From NCBI RefSeq assembly GCF_901875305.1, contig NZ_CABFLY010000001.1, positions 372,001-436,000 on the forward strand: a DNA stretch of 64,000 nt. Direction: 5' to 3'. The DNA comes from Rothia mucilaginosa (GTDB taxonomy: Bacteria > Actinomycetota > Actinomycetes > Actinomycetales > Micrococcaceae). A program made the translations under genes and the position numbers. Each line of letters opens with the position of its first letter. The first letter of the stretch is position 1. Below, piece by piece: positions 31,647 through 40,750 of this stretch. A model generated the notes under the pieces. That model was given only the letters and a program-made list of their open reading frames with translations, did not search any database and had not been told where the DNA came from.

Positions 31647-31998
31647 ATGCCTTTTGAAGGTGAAACATTGCTGGTTATGAGACGTCATAATTGGAGAATC
31701 GCCGTCATATATAGAAACTGTACTTTTACAGAGCCTAGTTTATGTAGTGGTTAAATAGCGATTTGACCTGGGCAAATACGGGAAAAGCCTTCTAACGCGG
31801 ATTGTAAGTGGGTAGCAGATAGTAGGGATGGCTTAGATAAAACTGAAAATAAGTTGAAAAGCCTCAGCAAGGATACTTATCATCGACTCTATGAGTGGTT
31901 AGTTATACCTTGCTTATATAGTAGGGATAACAGAGCACCTAATCCGGAGGTTGCACGACCTTTGGAGAAGTATCATCAACACATCATTGAGGATTACC
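31647..31998 (+). other. AT-rich spacer upstream of the surface beta-propeller gene
   Basis: There is no gene here. The composition is clearly more AT-rich than the ribosomal genes. TATAGT at 31917-31922 is a candidate -10, but no convincing -35 lies at the right distance. A TTGACC at about 31762 has no matching -10. Confidence 0.35.
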
Positions 31999-34080
31999 AT
32001 GACTTCTTCCCCTAAGCCCTCGCACAAGCTGCTCGCTGTCGCCAGCGCCCTTTCCGTCATCGCAGGCTCTTTTGCTACCGTTCCCGCTACCTTTGCGGTA
32101 AACGTCTCCGTATCCGTTCCCGGCGGGAATTCCCAGAACTCCACTGAGGAATGCCGCCACATTGCAGTGAGCGCTACCCAGTACCAGGGCCTGCCCGGCC
32201 AGTACCAGCTGGCATACTCGGCAGCAACCTCCTCCCTCTACACTTCCTTCTCCTCCGGACGCCCGCCGGTATTGACCGGTGGCGTCGGCACCTGGAACGT
32301 TGCATCCGCCCCGGCCCTCACCACTGTCTACCAGTTTCCGACCACGGACTTTATTGCACGTGGCGCTACCGCACCGACCGGTAAGCAGATTGAATCTCCC
32401 TACGGTATTGCCTACGACGAAGCAACCGGATACGTATGGGTGACCCAGACCCGCGTCAACAAGGTATCTGTCTTCGATCCCGCGACCAATAAGATTATCT
32501 GGAGCAGCGCAGAAGGTGACGTTAACCACCCCCGCGAGGTACGCGTCGACCCCTCCAGCGGCAAGGTCTTTGTATCTGGCTCCGGTGGCATTAGCGTCTT
32601 CGACACCACCCTGCACGCCCTGGTCAAGAAGATTGAATTCACCGACGCCAAGGGCGAATCTGATATCGCAATGAACATGCACGTGGACTCCACCGACGGC
32701 AAACTCTATGTGCCTTCCCTGAGTGCCGGCACCCTGAAGGTGATTGACACCAAGAGCTACGAGGTCGAGAAGACCATTCAGCTGCACAAGGAAAATGCTG
32801 AAGCTGCTCTGAATGCCTCGGACGTCACTATTGACAAGTCCTTGAAGGAAATCTACGTCAGCTCCCAGGGCGACCGTAAGGGCACTAACTCCGCTATCAC
32901 TGTCTACGACCTGGAAACTGGTGCCTACAAGAAGACCATTCCTTTTGGTAGCCAGGCCCTTGCCCTTGCCTCCGACGAAGCCCGTGACCTGCTGTACGTG
33001 ACCGATTACGGCACCGGCAACGTCGGTGTTGTTGATGCACGAACCGGCACCGTTGTTTCTCAGGTGTCTACCGGTGCGACCAGCGGCGCAAATGACGTGT
33101 TGGTTACTCCCGATGGGTCGGCTTATGCCGTGGCTCGAAGCGCCGAGGCTGCCTCCCCGATCGAGACCAACTACACCATCGACCCTGCTACCGGCGAATA
33201 CCGAACCTCCAGCACCGAACCCAAGGGCAAGGATAACGCTGACAGCCCGATTACTCCCGGTGTCATGGTAAAGCTCAACACCACCGTTGAAACCACCGCG
33301 AAGCCTGCTGCACAGACTTCTTCTGAAGAATTGGTGAAGACCTATGCCGACGGTGCTAAGCTCTACGCCGTGAAGGACTGGACCACCGGTGAAACCCTGA
33401 AGTTGCGTGGTGAAGGCTTCAAGACTCAGGACGGTTCAAAGGGCTCCGTACTCGCAGTTAAGCTGAACAAGGGCACCATCTCTGCCAAGGCAGAGCCGAA
33501 GCTGGAAGGCGCCGAAGCGAACAGCTCGGGCGTATGGGCCTACATCAAGGCTGATGAGAACGGTAACTTCACTGCGACTATTGACCGCCCGACTGTTGCC
33601 AACTCCAACCTGCAGGAAGAGCTCAAGACCGGCGATAAGGTAGCTATTTATCTGCTCTCCGGCTCGCTGACCGAGAACGATAACGCACGTGGCGGCGTGG
33701 CAGTCGAGTACACCTTCACGACTGAGAACCAGCCGAAGAAGGAAGAAGCTAAGAACGCTCCTGTGACTCCCTCGGTTCCCCAGCCCCCCGCACCGGCAGA
33801 TTCGAAGGACCAGGCTAAAGACCAGGACGGTAATGACCAGTCCAAGGCTCCTGCAGATTCCCTGAAGCCTGAGACCCCGAAGAATGACAATGGCGCCTCG
33901 AAGGTTGCTACCTCTTCGTCGCAGAACATCTCTTCTTCAAACGGTTCCGATTCTTCGAAGTCTGCTAAGCCTTCGCTAGCTAACACCGGTGCCTCCGGGG
34001 TATTGATTGCATCCGGCCTGGGCATTCTGGCTCTGATTGCAGGTGCCAGCGTTCTGGTGGCGCGTCGTCGCAAAGCATAA
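31999..34080 (+). CDS. surface-anchored YncE-like beta-propeller protein with LAxTG sorting signal
   Basis: This 693-residue exported protein starts at ATG 31999 (GAGGA six bases before); the frame opens earlier at 31951. Residues 1-34 form a signal peptide ending in ATFA. Residues about 50-430 hold repeated blade motifs of the YVTN/NHL kind, e.g. SPYGIAYDEATGYVWVT and HPREVRVDPSSGKVFVSG. A second domain (about 455-590) looks like an Ig-like adhesin fold, then a Pro/Asp/Lys/Ser-rich wall-spanning linker. The end is LANTG (about 660-664), a hydrophobic helix and ARRRKA, which fits class E sortase anchoring. It is paralogous to the gene at 34815. Its ligand is unknown. Confidence 0.85.
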   Translation: MTSSPKPSHKLLAVASALSVIAGSFATVPATFAVNVSVSVPGGNSQNSTEECRHIAVSATQYQGLPGQYQLAYSAATSSLYTSFSSGRPPVLTGGVGTWNVASAPALTTVYQFPTTDFIARGATAPTGKQIESPYGIAYDEATGYVWVTQTRVNKVSVFDPATNKIIWSSAEGDVNHPREVRVDPSSGKVFVSGSGGISVFDTTLHALVKKIEFTDAKGESDIAMNMHVDSTDGKLYVPSLSAGTLKVIDTKSYEVEKTIQLHKENAEAALNASDVTIDKSLKEIYVSSQGDRKGTNSAITVYDLETGAYKKTIPFGSQALALASDEARDLLYVTDYGTGNVGVVDARTGTVVSQVSTGATSGANDVLVTPDGSAYAVARSAEAASPIETNYTIDPATGEYRTSSTEPKGKDNADSPITPGVMVKLNTTVETTAKPAAQTSSEELVKTYADGAKLYAVKDWTTGETLKLRGEGFKTQDGSKGSVLAVKLNKGTISAKAEPKLEGAEANSSGVWAYIKADENGNFTATIDRPTVANSNLQEELKTGDKVAIYLLSGSLTENDNARGGVAVEYTFTTENQPKKEEAKNAPVTPSVPQPPAPADSKDQAKDQDGNDQSKAPADSLKPETPKNDNGASKVATSSSQNISSSNGSDSSKSAKPSLANTGASGVLIASGLGILALIAGASVLVARRRKA

Positions 34081-34164
34081 ACGTCTATGGGGGTATTCTC
34101 TACTCGGTGCTTTTCTTACGGAGTAGAGGTGCAGGCTCCTATTGCTGGTGTGCGTAAGCCCTAA

Positions 34165-34215
34165 ATACGTTAGGGGCGGTTCCCTTCTACGTGAAGGGAA
34201 CCGCCCCTAACGTAT
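34165..34215. terminator. very long perfect hairpin after the surface propeller gene
   Basis: Perfect 23-bp arms (34165-34187 and 34193-34215) flank a 5-base loop. The core is TTAGGGGCGGTTCCCTTC. It is longer and more perfect than other terminators in the window but lacks a T-run. It probably ends the plus-strand transcript and would shield the minus-strand element beside it. Confidence 0.75.
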
Positions 34216-34242
34216 GTCCGGAGGGATTGACATGTTCCGGGT

Positions 34243-34272
34243 AAAAAAAGAAAACCCGCACCGAGGTGCGGG
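34243..34272 (-). terminator. minus-strand intrinsic terminator
   Basis: CCCGCACC (34255-34262) and GGTGCGGG (34265-34272) form the stem. On the minus strand it is followed by TTTT, C and seven T, a textbook signal. No protein gene on the minus strand needs it, which supports the small RNA call. Confidence 0.8.
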
Positions 34273-34385
34273 CTTAATGGTCAAAGCGAGGTTCGGTCCC
34301 TAGACAAACGGATTAGCGAGGAAAAAGGGACCCAAGAAATCTGTCCGATAAGGACCGAACCTCTTGTTTGACGCATGCGTCTCTT
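34243..34385 (-). ncRNA. candidate structured small RNA on the minus strand
   Basis: Read on the minus strand, a -10-like CATAAT (34393-34388) is followed by a putative start near 34381, at the palindrome GACGCATGCGTC. Next comes a 12-bp closing stem GAGGTTCGGTCC (34363-34352) / GGACCGAACCTC (34299-34288) around about 50 bases. Last is a strong intrinsic terminator, CCCGCACC/GGTGCGGG (34272-34255), then TTTTCTTTTTTT. The middle GGGTCC can compete for the same GGGACC strand, so two folds are possible. No -35 is clear. No substantial reading frame is supported and no known RNA family was recognised. Confidence 0.5.
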
Positions 34386-34393
34386 CTATTATG

Positions 34394-34814
34394 GTACATC
34401 TCGCTGAATTTCGCATCTTCAGAGAGGATTTTTGGCAAAAAACTTGGTTTTTAAAAAAATCACCCCAAATTTCTAAACTTTTTGGCTGATTTTTGCAGAA
34501 AATGGGGGTATTGCGAGCCGTTATCTGAAGAAATATTACGAAATCTCTATCGGAAAACTTCCTTCCTCCTGCTGTCGTAGCGGTGCAGGAGGACAACGAC
34601 GCCATCATAGTCGGGGCTTTCGGCGCGGTCGTATCTTTCAGATGTCTCTAAAACGTACGAGCTAGATAATGGGGGATATCTCCCGGGCACCAACCCTCCA
34701 GCGTATGATGTAGAACAATATAGAACGGTATAAGACTCGTAACCCATCACTATGCAGGCGCGGTGCAACGGGTCTTTGGATACCTGACCTACCTGCAAGA
34801 CCTCCGGAGGAGAA
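34394..34814. other. AT-rich spacer upstream of the cytoplasmic propeller gene
   Basis: No gene is supported. The stretch has long A and T runs around 34430-34500. Near the gene, TATAGA and TATAAG (about 34710-34730) are -10-like, without clear -35 partners. A minus-strand frame covering part of it has no family features. Confidence 0.35.
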
Positions 34815-36002
34815 ATGTCTCAGCCAAATAACGAGCCGCAACAGAGCGCCTCATGCGTTCGCCATACTGTGGAACGACGTCCCGGTCTAGCGGGACATTA
34901 TCAGATTGCCTATAACCCTGAGCGGAATACGCTCTTTGTGACCGGTAGCTTCAACCATACAAAGACTCACGGTACGCTGTGCGCCACTCTTGCACGCTTG
35001 AATGCCTGTACCTTGGAGACCGAGCTTACCGCCTTTCTGCCTGTGATTGAGGACCATAACCCCGGCCAGGAAGGCCTCTACCAAATTCAGGCCGCCTACG
35101 GGTTAGCCCTCGATAACCCGCGTGGCCTCGTATGGACCGGAGGCACCCGAACTCAGTCAGTCACTGCGTATTCGCAGGACGACTTCTCGCTCGTGTGGGA
35201 TTCACGCTCCGAAGGCATCGAGATGCTTACCCCGCGTGAGCTATATGTGGCTCCCGATGGGTCTGTGCTCGTAACCGGCGCCGGTGGTTACCAGGTTATT
35301 TCTGTTGATGATAGGGGAGAGCGCGTCGTCAGCCCTCTGCAGGATTTTGGTCCCGCAATGCTGCTCGGTCCCATCGCTGATGAGGAACGGGGCCTACTGT
35401 ATGTCCCGAATATCATCAAGGACGAAATCTGGGTGATTGATCTAAAGACTTGGAAACGGATCGACGTTTTCCCTGTGCACGGTGGTCAGGATGCTGAAGC
35501 AGTCGTCATGGTGCACGGTGCAGAGATCGACCCAGTTCGCGGTGAGCTTTATATTTCGGCGCAGGGAGCTGGAGGTAAGAATTCGGGCCTATATATTCTG
35601 AGCCTGGAAGGTGAGCAGCTGGCATATATACCCTTTGGTCGCATGCCCACCGACATCCTCTTCAATTCGAAGCGTCACTTGCTTTACGTTGCGGATTTTG
35701 GCGGTAAGGGAGAACCTTCCATCGCTGGGGGCGGCACCATCACTGTGGTTGCTCCTCTGACTCGCGAAGTTGTCGAGACGATTCAGGTGGCTCCTACCCG
35801 TATCAATCATCAGGTTCTACTCTCAGATGGCTCGGTAATTGCTATTGACAAGGCTGGAGACTATCCGGCAGCTGCCGTACCCTACGTGCTAGACGCTCGT
35901 AGTGGTCGATATTACGAGGCGAAGAACGAAGTGCGACCTGGAGAGGCTCCGAATCCTATCATGCGTGACGGGTTGGCTCGTGTGCGTGGTGCAGAGGAAT
36001 AG
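34815..36002 (+). CDS. cytoplasmic YncE-like beta-propeller paralogue
   Basis: This 395-residue protein starts at ATG 34815 after GGAGGAG. It has no signal peptide and no anchor. It aligns with the propeller half of the surface protein at 31999: both begin with a C-x-R-H type segment, then GLAGHYQIAYNPERNTLFV versus GLPGQYQLAYSAATSSLYT. Further matches are AAYGLALDNPRGLVW versus SPYGIAYDEATGYVW, and TPRELYVAPDGSVLVTGAGG versus HPREVRVDPSSGKVFVSGSGG. It is therefore a duplicated, leaderless version of the same fold. Its role is unknown; a periplasm-free scaffold or sensor is only a guess. Confidence 0.8.
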   Translation: MSQPNNEPQQSASCVRHTVERRPGLAGHYQIAYNPERNTLFVTGSFNHTKTHGTLCATLARLNACTLETELTAFLPVIEDHNPGQEGLYQIQAAYGLALDNPRGLVWTGGTRTQSVTAYSQDDFSLVWDSRSEGIEMLTPRELYVAPDGSVLVTGAGGYQVISVDDRGERVVSPLQDFGPAMLLGPIADEERGLLYVPNIIKDEIWVIDLKTWKRIDVFPVHGGQDAEAVVMVHGAEIDPVRGELYISAQGAGGKNSGLYILSLEGEQLAYIPFGRMPTDILFNSKRHLLYVADFGGKGEPSIAGGGTITVVAPLTREVVETIQVAPTRINHQVLLSDGSVIAIDKAGDYPAAAVPYVLDARSGRYYEAKNEVRPGEAPNPIMRDGLARVRGAEE

Positions 36003-36415
36003 GTAGAATGTCTCGAAGTTCTGGCCCACCGAAGAAAATTTGATTGAGGGCCCGCGTTTTTGCATCCATGGAGAGACGGAGGCACCTGTGTGAAACACGC
36101 TCGTGGGGCAAAGAAAATGGGCTGAAAGCCCAATGTCTTTAAAGTATCCTCGGCAAGCCTGTCACGGAACGCATTAAAACGTAGTAAGATATGAGTATCT
36201 ACCACCTTTGTTTGACACATCGAGCGGTAGATTTCTCGAGGCCCCTTCAGTTTCTTATGCGTCAGGAACTACACGAAGGGGCCTCCTGCTTTAAGCGTCA
36301 AATAAGATTCTCTTTTCTGGGCCTGGTGTTCCCACGGGACTTGCTCGCAACGGCACAGCAAGTCGGGTGCAGCAAGACAGAGGTAAAAGAGATGCTATTC
36401 ATGTTTATAAAACCC
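36003..36415 (+). other. spacer between the propeller gene and the spc promoter
   Basis: No gene is supported. It holds a small stem (TGGGCT/AGCCCA near 36118-36134) and a strong terminator at 36238-36285. Short frames here lack family features. Confidence 0.4.
36238..36285 (+). terminator. terminator before the spc operon
   Basis: GAGGCCCCTTC (36238-36248) pairs with GAAGGGGCCTC (36275-36285), and the inside continues as AGTTTCT/AGGAACT. It isolates the inserted region from the spc promoter. Confidence 0.75.
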
Positions 36416-36444
36416 TTGCAATGCATCGCTGGTTCCTGTAGAGT
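36416..36444 (+). promoter_or_regulatory. spc operon promoter (rplN)
   Basis: TTGCAA (36416-36421), a 17-bp spacer and TAGAGT (36439-36444). It leaves a 256-base leader with stems such as GCGGCT/AGCCGC. The same -10 occurs before map, infA and ppk2. Confidence 0.65.
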
Positions 36445-36700
36445 ATTAAGACTGTGCGGCTGTATCCAAATAGCCGCGCAACCACGGGCTTCTCGTGCCA
36501 GTGCATAATGCCGCTACTTACGGGTGGATACGCCCGCTTCACGCGGGTCCAAATGCTTCTGGCATGGGTTTGCCCCAGGCGTTTCCGCTAACCCCTTCCA
36601 CAGAGATGGGGCCCGGGGCGTCAACCAATCCCGTAAAAATGTTCCGCAAGGCTGGCTCGCGCCTAAAGCGAGTCGGAACCGGCGAGACGACAGGAGAAAT

Positions 36701-37072
36701 ATGATTCAGCAGGAGTCGCGACTGAAGGTCGCCGATAACACTGGTGCGAAGGAAATCCTGACCATCCGTGTTCTCGGTGGTTCCTCGCGTCGCTACGCAG
36801 GCATTGGCGACATCATTGTCGCAACCGTCAAGGATGCAATTCCCGGCGGTACCGTAAAGAAGGGTGACGTTGTCAAGGCAGTCGTCGTCCGCACCAAGAA
36901 GGAAACCCGTCGTCCCGACGGCTCCTACATCAAGTTCGACGAGAACTCCGCAGTGATCCTGAAGAACACTGATGGTGATCCCCGTGGTACCCGTATCTTC
37001 GGCCCTGTGGGTCGTGAGCTTCGCGACAAGAAGTTCATGAAGATCGTTTCGCTGGCTCCGGAGGTGCTCTAA
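36701..37072 (+). CDS. rplN: 50S ribosomal protein L14
   Basis: This 123-residue L14 ([20 protein letters not shown]) forms an inter-subunit bridge. The frame is open from 36524, but ATG 36701 with AGGAG upstream gives the canonical protein. It is the first gene of the spc operon, with its own promoter. Confidence 0.98.
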   Translation: MIQQESRLKVADNTGAKEILTIRVLGGSSRRYAGIGDIIVATVKDAIPGGTVKKGDVVKAVVVRTKKETRRPDGSYIKFDENSAVILKNTDGDPRGTRIFGPVGRELRDKKFMKIVSLAPEVL

Positions 37073-37075
37073 TTC

Positions 37076-37411
37076 ATGGCTAAGATCAAGTCCGGCGACC
37101 TGGTTCAGGTTATTTCCGGTGCAGATAAGGGCAAGCAGGGCAAGGTTCTGAAGGTTCTCCCCAAGGAAAACCGCGTGATTGTTGAGGGCGTTAAGGTCGT
37201 CACCAAGCACACCAAGGCTAACCCCCTGACCGGCGCAGCAGGCGGCATTCAGAAGGTTGAGGCACCGATCCACGTTTCTAACGTTGCGATTGTTGACCCC
37301 GAGACCAAGAAGCCGACCCGTGTTGGTTTCCGCCTCGAGACTGTAGAGCGTGACGGCAAGGAGCGCACCGTTCGCGTGCGCGTTGCTAAGCGTTCGGGTA
37401 AGGACATCTAA
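37076..37411 (+). CDS. rplX: 50S ribosomal protein L24
   Basis: This 111-residue L24 has the KOW motif near the start ([21 protein letters not shown]). It initiates 50S assembly near the tunnel exit. The stop overlaps the rplE start (TAATG). Confidence 0.97.
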   Translation: MAKIKSGDLVQVISGADKGKQGKVLKVLPKENRVIVEGVKVVTKHTKANPLTGAAGGIQKVEAPIHVSNVAIVDPETKKPTRVGFRLETVERDGKERTVRVRVAKRSGKDI

Positions 37412-37971
37412 TGACCGAAACCAAGATCACCCCCCGCTTCAAGACCAAGTACGCTGAGGTCGTCGTTCCCGCTCTGCAGGAAGAGTTCAAGTACGAGAAC
37501 GTCATGCAGACCCCGAAGATCGTTAAGGTCGTCGTAAACATGGGTGTTGGCGAGGCAGCTCGCGACGCAAAGCTCATGGATGGTGCTATCCGCGATCTCA
37601 CCGCAATCACCGGTCAGAAGCCGATTGTTACCCGCGCTAAGAAGTCCATCGCACAGTTCAAGCTGCGCGAGGGTATGCCCATCGGTGCACACGTCACCCT
37701 GCGTGGCGACCGCATGTGGGAATTCCTGGACCGCCTCGTCACCCTGGCGTTGCCCCGAATCCGCGACTTCCGCGGCCTCTCGGACCGCCAGTTTGACGGT
37801 AACGGTAACTACACCTTTGGTCTGACCGAGCAGTCCATGTTCCACGAAATCGATCAGGACTCGATCGACCGCGTGCGTGGTATGGACATCACCGTGGTGA
37901 CCTCCGCGAAGACCGACGACGAGGGCCGTGCCATTCTGAAGGCACTGGGCTTCCCGTTCAAGACCAAGTAA
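37411..37971 (+). CDS. rplE: 50S ribosomal protein L5
   Basis: This 186-residue L5 binds 5S rRNA and P-site tRNA. The segment [24 protein letters not shown] and the end [13 protein letters not shown] are standard. In most bacteria rpsN comes next, but here the following gene is rpsH after 73 bp. Confidence 0.98.
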   Translation: MTETKITPRFKTKYAEVVVPALQEEFKYENVMQTPKIVKVVVNMGVGEAARDAKLMDGAIRDLTAITGQKPIVTRAKKSIAQFKLREGMPIGAHVTLRGDRMWEFLDRLVTLALPRIRDFRGLSDRQFDGNGNYTFGLTEQSMFHEIDQDSIDRVRGMDITVVTSAKTDDEGRAILKALGFPFKTK

Positions 37972-38044
37972 CGACTACGTTGTAGGTCCAGACCCCGTTA
38001 CCGCGGGGTAGGGAAACCACAACGAGGAAGGGCACAAGCCCACA

Positions 38045-38443
38045 ATGACTATGACTGATCCGGTCGCAGATATGCTGACCCGTTTGCGCAACGCAAACTC
38101 CGCATACCACGACACCGTATCCATGCCCTACTCCAAGCTGAAGTCTCGCATCGCCGAGATTCTGAAGGCTGAGGGTTACATCGCCGACGTTAAGGTTGAG
38201 GATGCAAAGGTCGGCAAGACCCTGACCCTCGTCCTCAAGTACGGTCCGTCCCGCGAGCGTTCTATCGCTGGCGTACGTCGTATTTCCAAGCCGGGCCTGC
38301 GTACTTACGCAAAGTCCACCAACCTGCCCCAGGTTCTGGGTGGCCTCGGCATCGCAATCCTGTCCACCTCTTCGGGTCTGCTGACTGACAAGCAGGCTGC
38401 GAAGAAGGGTGTGGGCGGCGAAGTCATCGCTTACATCTGGTAG
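38045..38443 (+). CDS. rpsH: 30S ribosomal protein S8
   Basis: This 132-residue S8 ([18 protein letters not shown]) binds 16S rRNA helix 21. In E. coli it represses the spc operon by binding near rplE. The C-terminal [26 protein letters not shown] is typical. A second ATG two codons later is possible. Confidence 0.98.
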   Translation: MTMTDPVADMLTRLRNANSAYHDTVSMPYSKLKSRIAEILKAEGYIADVKVEDAKVGKTLTLVLKYGPSRERSIAGVRRISKPGLRTYAKSTNLPQVLGGLGIAILSTSSGLLTDKQAAKKGVGGEVIAYIW

Positions 38444-38470
38444 TCGGTTAGAAGAGAAAGGAAGAGAATA

Positions 38471-39007
38471 ATGTCACGTATTGGACGTCTCCCCATCTCG
38501 GTTCCCGCCGGCGTTGAGGTTAAGGTCGATGGCAACCTGGTCACCGTTAAGGGCGCAAAGGGTGAGCTTTCCCACAAGGTTGCTTCCCCCATCACTGTCG
38601 CTCTGAACGACAACGAGATCGTCGTGTCTCGTCCCAACGATGAGCGCCTGTCTCGCTCGCTGCACGGTCTGACTCGTACCCTGATTCAGAACCTGATTAT
38701 TGGCGTGACCTCCGGCTACGAGAAGAAGCTGGAAATCGTCGGTACCGGTTACCGTGTGACCCCGAAGGGCAACGACCTGGAGTTCGCTCTGGGTTACTCC
38801 CACCCGATCAACATCACCGCTCCCGAAGGTATTACCTTTGCAGTGGAGGGTGCTAACAAGCTGACCGTGTCGGGTATCGACAAGCAGCTCGTTGGTCAGG
38901 TTGCAGCAAACATTCGTGGTCTGCGTAAGCCCGACCCCTACAAGGGCAAGGGTATCCGCTACGCAGGTGAGCACATCCGCCGCAAGGTCGGAAAGGCTGG
39001 TAAGTAA
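38471..39007 (+). CDS. rplF: 50S ribosomal protein L6
   Basis: This 178-residue L6 ([19 protein letters not shown]) consists of two repeated domains near the GTPase centre. The C-terminal motif [25 protein letters not shown] is intact. Confidence 0.98.
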   Translation: MSRIGRLPISVPAGVEVKVDGNLVTVKGAKGELSHKVASPITVALNDNEIVVSRPNDERLSRSLHGLTRTLIQNLIIGVTSGYEKKLEIVGTGYRVTPKGNDLEFALGYSHPINITAPEGITFAVEGANKLTVSGIDKQLVGQVAANIRGLRKPDPYKGKGIRYAGEHIRRKVGKAGK

Positions 39008-39009
39008 AC

Positions 39010-39369
39010 ATGGCTATCAAGTCGAAGGCAGCGCAGCGTGCACGTCGTCACGCTCGCATCCGCAAGTACGTTTCGGGTACCGCTGCGCGTCCGCGCCTGT
39101 GCGTCACCCGTTCGACCCGTCACATGTTCGTTCAGGTTATCGACGATGTCAAGGGCGTGACCCTGGCATCCGCTTCCACCATGGAAGCAGAGCTGCGTGC
39201 AGCTGACCTGGACAAGACCGCTAAGGCAAAGCGCGTTGGTGAGCTCGTTGCAGAGCGCGCCAAGGCGGCAGGCGTTGAGGCAGTCGTGTTCGACCGCGGT
39301 GGTAACAAGTACCACGGCCGTGTTGCAGCCGTTGCTGACGGTGCACGCGAAGGGGGTCTTGCACTCTAA
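39010..39369 (+). CDS. rplR: 50S ribosomal protein L18
   Basis: This 119-residue L18 binds 5S rRNA. It has the basic N-terminus ([18 protein letters not shown]) and a C-terminal [17 protein letters not shown]. It starts two bases after rplF and shares TAATG with rpsE. Confidence 0.97.
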   Translation: MAIKSKAAQRARRHARIRKYVSGTAARPRLCVTRSTRHMFVQVIDDVKGVTLASASTMEAELRAADLDKTAKAKRVGELVAERAKAAGVEAVVFDRGGNKYHGRVAAVADGAREGGLAL

Positions 39370-40043
39370 TGAGCGAGCAGAACGTAAAGGAAACTCAGGT
39401 GAGCGAAGCAGTAGTAGCTGAAACCGCTGAGACCTCCAACCAGCGCGAGGAGCGCCGCAACAACCGCGGCGAGCGTCGTGGCCGTGGTGAGCGCCGTAAC
39501 AACCGCGCTCGCGAGGAGGAGAAGGACAAGTACATCGAGCGCGTTGTGACTATCAACCGCGTTTCCAAGGTCGTCAAGGGTGGTCGTCGCTTCAGCTTCA
39601 CCGCACTGGTCGTCGTTGGTGACGGTAACGGCCTGGTCGGCGTTGGCTACGGTAAGGCTAAGGAAGTTCCCGCAGCAATCTCCAAGGGTGTCGAGGAAGC
39701 AAAGAAGAACTTCTTCCGCGTTCCCCGCATCGAGGGTCGCACCATCCCGCACCGCGTGCAGGGTGAGGCAGCTGCAGGTGTTGTGATGCTCCGCCCGGCA
39801 ACCGCTGGTACCGGTGTTATCGCAGGTGGCCCCGTGCGTGCAGTACTCGAGTGTGCAGGCATTCACGACGTGCTGTCCAAGTCGCTCGGTTCCTCGAACC
39901 AGATCAACATCGTTCACGCAACCGTTGCAGCACTCAAGCAGCTTGAGGAGCCTCTGGCAGTGGCAGCCCGCCGTGGCCTGCCCACCGACGAGGTTATCCC
40001 CAGCTACCTGCGCAACACCAAGTCTGAGAAGGCAGGTGCGTAG
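39369..40043 (+). CDS. rpsE: 30S ribosomal protein S5 with charged N-terminal extension
   Basis: This 224-residue S5 is longer than the usual 165. Residues 1-55 are an added low-complexity arm: acidic at first, then arginine-rich ([21 protein letters not shown]). The normal fold starts at about [18 protein letters not shown], including the spectinomycin-contact loop near KVVKGGRR, which looks wild type. It overlaps rplR by one base. Confidence 0.97.
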   Translation: MSEQNVKETQVSEAVVAETAETSNQREERRNNRGERRGRGERRNNRAREEEKDKYIERVVTINRVSKVVKGGRRFSFTALVVVGDGNGLVGVGYGKAKEVPAAISKGVEEAKKNFFRVPRIEGRTIPHRVQGEAAAGVVMLRPATAGTGVIAGGPVRAVLECAGIHDVLSKSLGSSNQINIVHATVAALKQLEEPLAVAARRGLPTDEVIPSYLRNTKSEKAGA

Positions 40044-40045
40044 TA

Positions 40046-40252
40046 ATGGCCAAGCGTATTCAGCCCAGCGACGCAAAGCTGGAAATCACCCAGGTCAAGT
40101 CCTATGTTGGTCAGAAGCAGAACATGCGCGACACCCTGCGTTCCCTGGGCCTCAAGCGCCCCGGTAACAAGGTTGTTCGCACTGCTGACCCCGTCACCGT
40201 TGGCATGGTTAACACCGTTGCTCACCTGGTGAAGGTTGAGGAGGTCAAGTAA
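40046..40252 (+). CDS. rpmD: 50S ribosomal protein L30
   Basis: This 68-residue L30 carries the family core ([27 protein letters not shown]). It is placed between rpsE and rplO as usual, 2 bp from each. Confidence 0.96.
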   Translation: MAKRIQPSDAKLEITQVKSYVGQKQNMRDTLRSLGLKRPGNKVVRTADPVTVGMVNTVAHLVKVEEVK

Positions 40253-40254
40253 AG

Positions 40255-40701
40255 ATGGCAGAAGCTATCAAGATTCACGATCTGCGCCCGGCACCGGGTG
40301 CCCGCAAGGCAAAGACCCGCGTTGGCCGCGGTGAAGGCTCCAAGGGTAAGACCGCAGGTCGCGGTACCAAGGGTACCAAGGCACGTTACCAGGTTCGTGC
40401 AGGCTTTGAAGGCGGCCAGTTGCCGCTGCACATGCGCCTGCCGAAGCTGCGCGGCTTCAAGAACCCCTTCCGCACCGAGTACCAGGTTGTTAACCTGGAC
40501 CGCATCCAGGAACTGTTCCCCAACGGTGGCGACGTCACCGTCGAGGCACTGGTTGCTAAGGGTGCCGTTCGTAAGAACGAGCTCGTGAAGGTTCTGGGCA
40601 GCGGCGAAATCTCCGTCAAGGTGAACGTTGTTGTCGACAAGGCATCGGCTTCCGCTATTGAGAAGATCGAGGCCGCTGGCGGTTCTGTAACCGTTAAGTA
40701 G
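40255..40701 (+). CDS. rplO: 50S ribosomal protein L15
   Basis: This 148-residue L15 has the glycine- and lysine-rich N-terminal arm ([14 protein letters not shown]) and a folded C-terminus. It is the last gene before a strong terminator, so secY is separated from the ribosomal part of the operon. Confidence 0.98.
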   Translation: MAEAIKIHDLRPAPGARKAKTRVGRGEGSKGKTAGRGTKGTKARYQVRAGFEGGQLPLHMRLPKLRGFKNPFRTEYQVVNLDRIQELFPNGGDVTVEALVAKGAVRKNELVKVLGSGEISVKVNVVVDKASASAIEKIEAAGGSVTVK

Positions 40702-40713
40702 TCTTAGCTACTG

Positions 40714-40750
40714 AAAGCCCCCGCTCGAATACTTCGAGCGGGGGCTTTCG
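40714..40750 (+). terminator. terminator after rplO
   Basis: Perfect 16-bp stem: AAAGCCCCCGCTCGAA (40714-40729) and TTCGAGCGGGGGCTTT (40733-40748), loop TAC. It is able to act in both directions. Confidence 0.9.

Noticed and set aside
34300-34608. Minus-strand frame between the propeller genes
   Set aside because: No family features; AT-rich random-looking composition. The sequence here is better explained by a structured RNA and its terminator.
36191-36508. Plus-strand frame of 105 residues before rplN
   Set aside because: It runs through a terminator hairpin and the spc promoter and has no conserved features.
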